Below, piece after piece: positions 13,688-17,837 of a stretch of DNA of 17,837 nucleotides (the stretch's first letter is position 1; each line of letters opens with the position of its first letter). This DNA is from an uncultured Brachyspira sp. GTDB lineage: Bacteria; Spirochaetota; Brachyspiria; Brachyspirales; Brachyspiraceae. The stretch lies in assembly GCA_934725655.1 (NCBI GenBank), contig CAKVCJ010000009.1, forward strand, positions 1 to 17,837. The letters are read 5' to 3'. The notes under the pieces are model-generated. The model had not been told where the DNA came from and ran no database searches. It saw nothing but the letters and a program-made list of their open reading frames with translations. The position numbers and the translations under genes are program-made.

Positions 13688-15181
13688 TTAATTAGTTAAT
13701 ATTTTTTCTAAATAATTTGTTATATATTTACCAGCAGATCCTATATTAAAGAATATTTCTTCTGATAATTTTTTTCTTTCTTCTTTGTTATAATCTACAT
13801 TATTTTTCATTATATTATCAAAATGCATTTGTATTTCTTCTTCATTATGAGCTAAATAATATGTTTTCAATATTTTATTTCCCATATTTGAGAAACTTTC
13901 AAAATATGTATTCTGATCTCTTTCAGGATTTACTAAATATATAACTGGATTTCCTGAATGTAAATATTCTCCTATAAAAGAAGCACAATCAGTAATTAGT
14001 AATGAACTTTTTCTAAAAAGGTTTATATAATCTCCATCTGTTACACATAAACCATTATCCAAGCTATTCCATTCATCATAATAATTTTTATATTCTTCTT
14101 TATCCATTAACTTTGATTTAATTAGGCTTTCTAAAATGCTTGGATGAGGCTTAAAAACAAAATTAATATTCGGATTTAATTTAACTAAATTTAAAAAATA
14201 ATTATAATATAGATGAAAAGTAGATAAATTAGCTAAAGTAAATTCAGATCTTACAGAATGATGAGGAGCATATATAACTATAGGTTTACCATTATCTATC
14301 TTTTGAGGTAACTTATATTCAGATAAATTATTAGAATACTTATCTAATTTAGGATCTCCTGATAATACGCAATTAAATCCATAATATACAGAATAATCTA
14401 TATATTCATAATAATCAAATTTAGTTTGTACAAATATTTTCCAAGCTGTATTAATATATTTATTATTATAGTAATAATCATATAAATTTAAAGTAATTAA
14501 TCCATAATTAATATGGCATGTTAAATAATTTATATTCATCAATATATTAGTTAATTCTGTATTATGATAATTTATATATTGGCAGCTATAAAATAGTATA
14601 TCTATTTCAAACATTTCAAACGGTATTATTTGTGATGTATTTGAATCTATACCAAGTTCTACATTATAACCATTAGACTTCAATATATTAAAATCATTAA
14701 TATATTCATTAAAAAATAATTCATTATATTTAAATAATTTATTTTTATTTGATGTAAATAAGATAAATGGTTCAAATATATCAGAATTAAGCATTGATTT
14801 ATATACAGAATCGAAATAAAATTTTGATATTTCATCTAATAAAAAGCATACTTTAATTTTTTTTCCATTTTTTATTTTATTTTTTAATTCTAATTCTCTT
14901 AATTTATGTAGTATTTGGTAATTTATTAAAGAATCTATATCTTTATCATCATTTATACTATAAGATTTTCTTTTTTCTTCACCAGATTTTCTTCTATTTT
15001 CTATAAAATAATAATCTTCTATTGGCTTAGAATAATATGGCACAGTATCAATAACATTATTATCTATATTATTTTTTGCAACATCAATATCTGCAATTGC
15101 ATATAAATATATTCTTAAAGCATTTCTTAATTTCTTAAATGGAATATAATATACTATATCATCTATTACTTTTTTATCCAT
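13688..15181 (-). CDS. CDP-glycerol glycerophosphotransferase-like protein (TagB/TagF family)
   Basis: A 497-residue protein whose C-terminal two thirds match the CDP-glycerol:poly(glycerophosphate) glycerophosphotransferase family, which adds polyol-phosphate units to surface polymers: KIKVCFLLDE (108-117), SGDPKLDKY, IVIYAPHHS (301-309), FVFKPHP (341-347) and LLITDCASFIGEYLHSGNPVIY (394-415). The two His/Pro motifs and the TDCAS segment match the known GT-B-like nucleotide-binding site. Residues 1-21 are the same DIVYYIPFKKLRNA module as in the TylF-like protein, and about 85 low-complexity residues link it to the catalytic part. AGGAG precedes ATG 15181. The leader upstream is frame-shifted (13 units), so in this DNA the gene is predicted to be poorly translated. 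The donor may be CDP-glycerol, CDP-ribitol or another CDP-polyol. Confidence 0.85.
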   Translation of the reverse strand: MDKKVIDDIVYYIPFKKLRNALRIYLYAIADIDVAKNNIDNNVIDTVPYYSKPIEDYYFIENRRKSGEEKRKSYSINDDKDIDSLINYQILHKLRELELKNKIKNGKKIKVCFLLDEISKFYFDSVYKSMLNSDIFEPFILFTSNKNKLFKYNELFFNEYINDFNILKSNGYNVELGIDSNTSQIIPFEMFEIDILFYSCQYINYHNTELTNILMNINYLTCHINYGLITLNLYDYYYNNKYINTAWKIFVQTKFDYYEYIDYSVYYGFNCVLSGDPKLDKYSNNLSEYKLPQKIDNGKPIVIYAPHHSVRSEFTLANLSTFHLYYNYFLNLVKLNPNINFVFKPHPSILESLIKSKLMDKEEYKNYYDEWNSLDNGLCVTDGDYINLFRKSSLLITDCASFIGEYLHSGNPVIYLVNPERDQNTYFESFSNMGNKILKTYYLAHNEEEIQMHFDNIMKNNVDYNKEERKKLSEEIFFNIGSAGKYITNYLEKILTN

Positions 15182-15201
15182 AATATTCTCCTAATAAACA
15201 G

Positions 15202-15218
15202 CTTATAAAGGTTATAAG
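15202..15218 (-). promoter_or_regulatory. Hairpin before the Shine-Dalgarno of the glycerophosphotransferase-like gene
   Basis: Same 17-nt hairpin (CTTATAA-CCT-TTATAAG) as at 12857-12873, in the same position relative to the start codon. Here the leader ribosome would stop about 24 nt before reaching it, so it should stay folded. Confidence 0.5.
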
Positions 15219-15241
15219 CAATATAATAAAAGTTAATATAC

Positions 15242-15364
15242 TTAGAACAGAATCACTGAACTGAACTGAACTGAACTGAACTGAACTGAACTGAACTGAA
15301 CTGAACTGAACTGAACTGAACTTCTTAAGAGTGAAGCTAAATATGAATTATATTCTATTAACAT
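15242..15364 (-). CDS. Phase-variable leader peptide, shifted (OFF) copy
   Basis: A 40-residue ORF from ATG 15364 (MLIEYNSYLASLLRS) through 13 TTCAG units, ending at TAA 15242 shortly after the repeat. With 12 units the frame would continue into DSVLSILTFIILLITFISC and stop at 15174-15176, overlapping ATG 15181 by 8 nt exactly as in the 12829-13014 copy. Thus the same cassette is present in the other phase. The ATG is exactly 6 nt after a TATAAT box, so the predicted transcript begins with AUG. Early termination should leave the downstream hairpin folded and may cause polarity on both following genes. Confidence 0.65.
   Translation of the reverse strand: MLIEYNSYLASLLRSSVQFSSVQFSSVQFSSVQFSSVILF
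15256..15320 (-). repeat. TTCAG pentanucleotide repeat, 13 units
   Basis: Thirteen exact units (CTGAA on plus), one more than in the copy at 12911-12970. The flanks are nearly identical to that copy, so the one-unit difference is likely a slippage event and not divergence. Confidence 0.97.
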
Positions 15365-15370
15365 TTGTCT

Positions 15371-15399
15371 ATTATACTATAATATCATAATTAATACAA
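15371..15399 (-). promoter_or_regulatory. Promoter of the leader, glycerophosphotransferase-like and methyltransferase genes
   Basis: TTGTAT (15394-15399), 17-bp spacer, TATAAT (15371-15376), 6 nt (AGACAA), then the leader ATG. The -35 box ends at the base next to the stop codon of the GT8 gene at 15400, so the cassette begins right where the previous gene ends. Confidence 0.7.
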
Positions 15400-16473
15400 C
15401 TAATTAATCATATATTTATTTCTAATTTTTTCTCTTAAAGATTTGAAAGGAATTATCCATACTATTAAGTTTAATAATCTATTATAGTTATTTTTACTGT
15501 AATTTCTACCATCCTCAATATGCCATTTACGCTCTTCTCTTTCCTGTAATAGCCATCGTCTTAAATGTGCCATATGTATATTACTATATTCAACATAATT
15601 ATTCTTATAAAATGGTGTTTGACAGAAATATTCCCAAAAAGACACATAAGCATTACCTATCTCTTCATTGTAATTATAAGATAGGTATTTTTTCAGAGTA
15701 GCTCCTCCGTAATGTATTAATTTTAATTTTCTGTTATCAAAATTATCATAATCTTTAGGAATAGATTTTATTTCATTTAAATTTCCATCTATTCGAAGTA
15801 TATTTTTCTTAAAAATATACAAAAATACAAATTCTTCTGTATATACAGGGCTTGCATCTGTATAAAAACATTCACTAATACATCTATTTAAATAATCATT
15901 AGTAAAATCATTTTTTATGGCCTTAATATTAAACAAAATTATTTCAGATGTAAAGTATCCTTCTTCTGGAGTTGATAAACCAATTCTATTAACAATAAAG
16001 TTGCTTAAATCTATATTATTTAGGATTCTTTTACAGTTAGGTAATGGATGTTGAAATATTAGACAATAATTATTTTTTAAATCTAATTTAAATAATTCAG
16101 AAATTCCAGTTATGACTATTTGGTCTATATCTAAAAATAATATTTTATCTAAATTATTAAATAAAAATAATATATCTAATTTAAAGAATATTTGGTATGT
16201 ATGTTTAAAATTAGAATAATTATGTTTTAAAATCGATATAAATTTTTTATATTTTTCTATATTAGGGGATTTATAATAAGTTATATCAAATTCTTTTATT
16301 TCTTTTAATTTAAGAATATCATCTTTATAATCATTACTTATATTATCCTCTATAACATGGAAATGAAAATGATCATCTTTATTAGAATTTAATAAAATAG
16401 ATACAATAATAGTTTCTAAATATTTAGCATATTCTTCACCTGATACAAAACAAATATTCATTATATTAGACAT
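15400..16473 (-). CDS. Family 8 glycosyltransferase, copy 1
   Basis: A 357-residue retaining GT8 glycosyltransferase of the LPS glucosyl/galactosyltransferase (RfaJ-like) type. NICFVSGEEYAKYLETIIVS starts the fold, KILFLDIDQIV carries the metal-binding DxD (Asp115, Asp117), and LIHYGGATLKKY (252-263) replaces the usual HFxGxxKPW. The C-terminus ends in a basic segment and LNLIVWIIPFKSLREKIR, a relative of the module at the N-terminus of two other proteins here. Residues 1-102 are identical to copy 2, the middle (103-265) is clearly diverged, and the last ~95 residues are nearly identical again. The start at 16473 overlaps the leader stop by 8 nt and has GGGAG upstream. Confidence 0.93.
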   Translation of the reverse strand: MSNIMNICFVSGEEYAKYLETIIVSILLNSNKDDHFHFHVIEDNISNDYKDDILKLKEIKEFDITYYKSPNIEKYKKFISILKHNYSNFKHTYQIFFKLDILFLFNNLDKILFLDIDQIVITGISELFKLDLKNNYCLIFQHPLPNCKRILNNIDLSNFIVNRIGLSTPEEGYFTSEIILFNIKAIKNDFTNDYLNRCISECFYTDASPVYTEEFVFLYIFKKNILRIDGNLNEIKSIPKDYDNFDNRKLKLIHYGGATLKKYLSYNYNEEIGNAYVSFWEYFCQTPFYKNNYVEYSNIHMAHLRRWLLQEREERKWHIEDGRNYSKNNYNRLLNLIVWIIPFKSLREKIRNKYMIN

Positions 16474-16618
16474 AGTATTCTCCCAAAAAGCAACTTATAA
16501 AAGGTATAAGCAATATAATTGATGTTAATATAGTTAAGACTTGACTTGACTTGACTTGACTTGACTTGACTTGACTTCTAAAGATTGAAGTCATATATAA
16601 ATTATATTCTATTAACAT
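16466..16618 (-). CDS. Phase-variable leader peptide with AAGTC repeat, open (ON) copy
   Basis: A 50-residue ORF from ATG 16618: MLIEYNLYMTSIFRS, then SQVKS-type repeats from eight AAGTC units, then LTILTSIILLIPFISCFLGEYYV. The TAA overlaps ATG 16473 in ATGTCTAA. An inner ATG at 16594 is also in frame. The start, hydrophobic part and end match the TTCAG leaders, but the pentanucleotide is different, so either the repeat unit was replaced or the peptide's repeat sequence is unimportant. The ATG lies exactly 6 nt after TATAAT. With eight units the frame is open, so GT8 copy 1 is predicted to be ON. Confidence 0.7.
   Translation of the reverse strand: MLIEYNLYMTSIFRSQVKSSQVKSSQVLTILTSIILLIPFISCFLGEYYV
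16494..16510 (-). promoter_or_regulatory. Hairpin before the Shine-Dalgarno of GT8 copy 1
   Basis: CTTATA-5 nt-TATAAG, the 6-bp form of the hairpin seen in the TTCAG cassettes, at the same place before the start codon. Confidence 0.45.
16538..16577 (-). repeat. AAGTC pentanucleotide repeat, 8 units
   Basis: Eight exact units (GACTT on plus). Encodes SQVKS with a 15-nt period in the leader ORF. Confidence 0.97.
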
Positions 16619-16624
16619 TTACAT

Positions 16625-16653
16625 ATTATACTATAATATCATAATTAATACAA
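16625..16653 (-). promoter_or_regulatory. Promoter of the leader and GT8 copy 1
   Basis: TTGTAT (16648-16653), 17-bp spacer, TATAAT (16625-16630), 6 nt (ATGTAA), then the leader ATG at 16618. It starts immediately after the stop of GT8 copy 2 and is nearly identical to 15371-15399. Confidence 0.7.
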
Positions 16654-17733
16654 CTAATTAATTATATATTTCTTTCTAATTTTATCCCTTAAAGATTTGA
16701 AAGGAATTATCCATACTATTAAGTTTAATAATCTATTATAATTATTTTTACTGTACTTTCTGCTATCTTCTATATGCCATTTACGCTCTTCTCTTTCTTG
16801 TAATAACCAACGTCTTAAATGTGCCATATGTATATTACTATATTCAATATAGTTATTTTTATAAAATGGCGTCTGACAGAAATATTCCCAATAATATACA
16901 TAAGCATTATCTATTTCTTCATTATAATTATATGATAAATATGTTTTAAGTTTAAGCCCTCCATAATGTATCAGTTTAAATTTAGTGCTATCAAAATCAT
17001 CATAATCATCTGGTATTCTTGTAACTTTATTTAAATTATAGTCTATATGTAGTACTCTTTTTCTAAAAATAAATAAAAAAATATGCTCTTCTGTAAATAT
17101 AGACTGATTATATTTTGAAAAACATTCATCAATCATTGTTTCCAATTGTTTATTTGTAAAATCTTGTCTTATTAATTTCAAATTAAAAAATATATTGTTA
17201 CTCACTAAATGATGTTCTTCTGGTTTTTCAAGCCCTACTACTTCTATAAAAAATTGTTTCAAATTTACATTCGAAAGCATACCCTCTTTGCACCAATATA
17301 TAGGATGTTGAAAAACAGATATATAATTATTTTCAAAGTCTAACTTAAATAACTCATTAATATTATTATTAAGTATAATCTGATCAACATCTAATAATAA
17401 TATATTATCAATATTATTAAATATTAATAGTATATCTAATTTAAAGAATATTTGGTATGTATGTTTAAAATTAGAATAATTATGTTTTAAAATCGATATA
17501 AATTTTTTATATTTTTCTATATTAGGGGATTTATAATAAGTTATATCAAATTCTTTTATTTCTTTTAATTTAAGAATATCATCTTTATAATCATTACTTA
17601 TATTATCCTCTATAACATGGAAATGAAAATGATCATCTTTATTAGAATTTAATAAAATAGATACAATAATAGTTTCTAAATATTTAGCATATTCTTCACC
17701 TGATACAAAACAAATATTCATTATATTAGACAT
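16654..17733 (-). CDS. Family 8 glycosyltransferase, copy 2
   Basis: A 359-residue GT8 enzyme, tandem paralog of 15400-16473. The first 101 codons are identical in nucleotide sequence. The DxD strand reads NILLLDVDQII, the HxGG motif is LIHYGGLKLKTY, and the C-terminus has the same WEYFCQTPFYKNN, HMAHLRRWLLQEREERKWH and IIPFKSLRDKIR segments. The differing middle, including the residues after DxD and the acceptor-facing region, suggests a different sugar specificity or linkage. The start at 17733 overlaps a leader stop, as in copy 1. Since the repeat upstream is cut by the window edge, the phase of this copy cannot be read. Confidence 0.92.
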   Translation of the reverse strand: MSNIMNICFVSGEEYAKYLETIIVSILLNSNKDDHFHFHVIEDNISNDYKDDILKLKEIKEFDITYYKSPNIEKYKKFISILKHNYSNFKHTYQIFFKLDILLIFNNIDNILLLDVDQIILNNNINELFKLDFENNYISVFQHPIYWCKEGMLSNVNLKQFFIEVVGLEKPEEHHLVSNNIFFNLKLIRQDFTNKQLETMIDECFSKYNQSIFTEEHIFLFIFRKRVLHIDYNLNKVTRIPDDYDDFDSTKFKLIHYGGLKLKTYLSYNYNEEIDNAYVYYWEYFCQTPFYKNNYIEYSNIHMAHLRRWLLQEREERKWHIEDSRKYSKNNYNRLLNLIVWIIPFKSLRDKIRKKYIIN

Positions 17734-17837
17734 AGTATTCTCCCAAAAAGCAACTTATAAAAGGTATAAGCAATATAATTGATGTTAATATAGTTAAGAC
17801 TTGACTTGACTTGACTTGACTTGACTTGACTTGACTT
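17726..17837 (-). CDS. Phase-variable leader peptide, partial (5' end beyond the window)
   Basis: The 3' part of a leader ORF identical to 16466-16577: part of the AAGTC repeat, LTILTSIILLIPFISCFLGEYYV and a stop overlapping ATG 17733. Start and promoter are outside the window, so the frame state is unknown. Confidence 0.6.
   Translation of the reverse strand, partial: SQVKSSQVKSSQVLTILTSIILLIPFISCFLGEYYV
17754..17770 (-). promoter_or_regulatory. Hairpin before the Shine-Dalgarno of GT8 copy 2
   Basis: Identical to 16494-16510 and in the same position. Confidence 0.45.
17798..17837 (-). repeat. AAGTC pentanucleotide repeat, at least 8 units, cut by the window edge
   Basis: Eight exact units are visible and the sequence stops inside or at the end of the tract, so the true number is unknown. 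Confidence 0.9.

Larger units (their letters stand above)
16171..16577 (-). repeat. Exact direct repeat, copy 1 (407 nt)
   Basis: Every base matches 17431-17837. The repeat covers the first 101 codons of the GT8 gene, its ribosome site, the hairpin, most of the leader ORF and the pentanucleotide tract. Identity may extend further, because copy 2 is cut by the window edge. Perfect identity beside a strongly diverged middle points to recent duplication or gene conversion. Confidence 0.97.
17431..17837 (-). repeat. Exact direct repeat, copy 2 (407 nt, runs to the window edge)
   Basis: Matches 16171-16577 at every base. The window ends on the base that matches the last base of the pentanucleotide tract in copy 1. 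Confidence 0.97.

Noticed and set aside
16538..16577. TTGAC repeats on the plus strand as an array of -35 boxes
   Set aside because: No -10 boxes at suitable distance and no plus-strand gene downstream. The coding role in the leader explains the tract better.
1..17837. tRNA, rRNA, insertion sequences and integrase genes
   Set aside because: None was recognised on either strand. No transposase-like ORF or terminal inverted repeats were seen, so mobility of the cassettes is inferred only from duplicated sequence.

Overview
The window is a very AT-rich stretch (roughly three quarters A+T). Every convincing gene lies on the minus strand, so transcription runs from high to low coordinates. The extreme AT richness, the tandem families of glycosyltransferases and methyltransferases, and the many phase-variable simple repeats suggest an intestinal spirochaete of the genus Brachyspira. 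That assignment rests on overall style; no rRNA or marker gene is present. The content is a surface-glycan biosynthesis island (lipooligosaccharide, capsule-like glycan or glycoprotein decoration): two GT2 and two GT8 glycosyltransferases, UDP-galactopyranose mutase, a glycerophosphotransferase-like enzyme, a large GT-C-like membrane protein, a B12-binding-type radical SAM protein and six SAM-dependent methyltransferases.

Layout in transcription order. (1) 17837-15400: two tandem GT8 genes, each preceded by a short leader ORF containing an AAGTC pentanucleotide repeat. (2) 15400-13056: a promoter and a leader with 13 TTCAG units, then a CDP-glycerol-transferase-like gene and a small methyltransferase. 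(3) 13050-12045: a promoter and a leader with 12 TTCAG units, then a TylF-type methyltransferase. (4) 11945-5820: an operon of GT2, glf and a 1248-residue membrane protein with a repeated ectodomain. (5) 5811-2429: a good promoter, then radical SAM, GT2 and a methyltransferase, with overlapping or near-overlapping ends. (6) 2320-1: three more paralogous methyltransferases, the last cut by the window edge.

The most interesting system is a repeated regulatory cassette seen three times complete and once partly. In each complete copy a sigma70-like promoter (17-bp spacer) places its expected start site at, or one base from, the ATG of a 40-61 codon leader peptide. The leader runs through a 5-nt repeat, then a hydrophobic segment, then over a small conserved hairpin and the next gene's Shine-Dalgarno, and its stop codon overlaps the next gene's start by 8 nt. 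Only one repeat-number class in three keeps that frame open. The copies at 12829 and 16466 are in the open state; the copy at 15242 (13 units) is shifted and stops early. This looks like phase variation acting through translation of a leaderless leader peptide rather than through the enzyme ORF.

A second, different switch is in the methyltransferase cluster. A palindrome followed by a G-run occurs three times: once inside a coding sequence (9 G, open) and twice at gene ends (10 and 11 G). At both gene ends a one-base change in the G-run would open a reading frame straight through the terminator hairpin, ending at the start codon or Shine-Dalgarno of the next methyltransferase. A fourth paralog has an ATAAT pentanucleotide repeat at the same place instead. 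Together the window holds eight simple-repeat tracts able to vary a glycan combinatorially.
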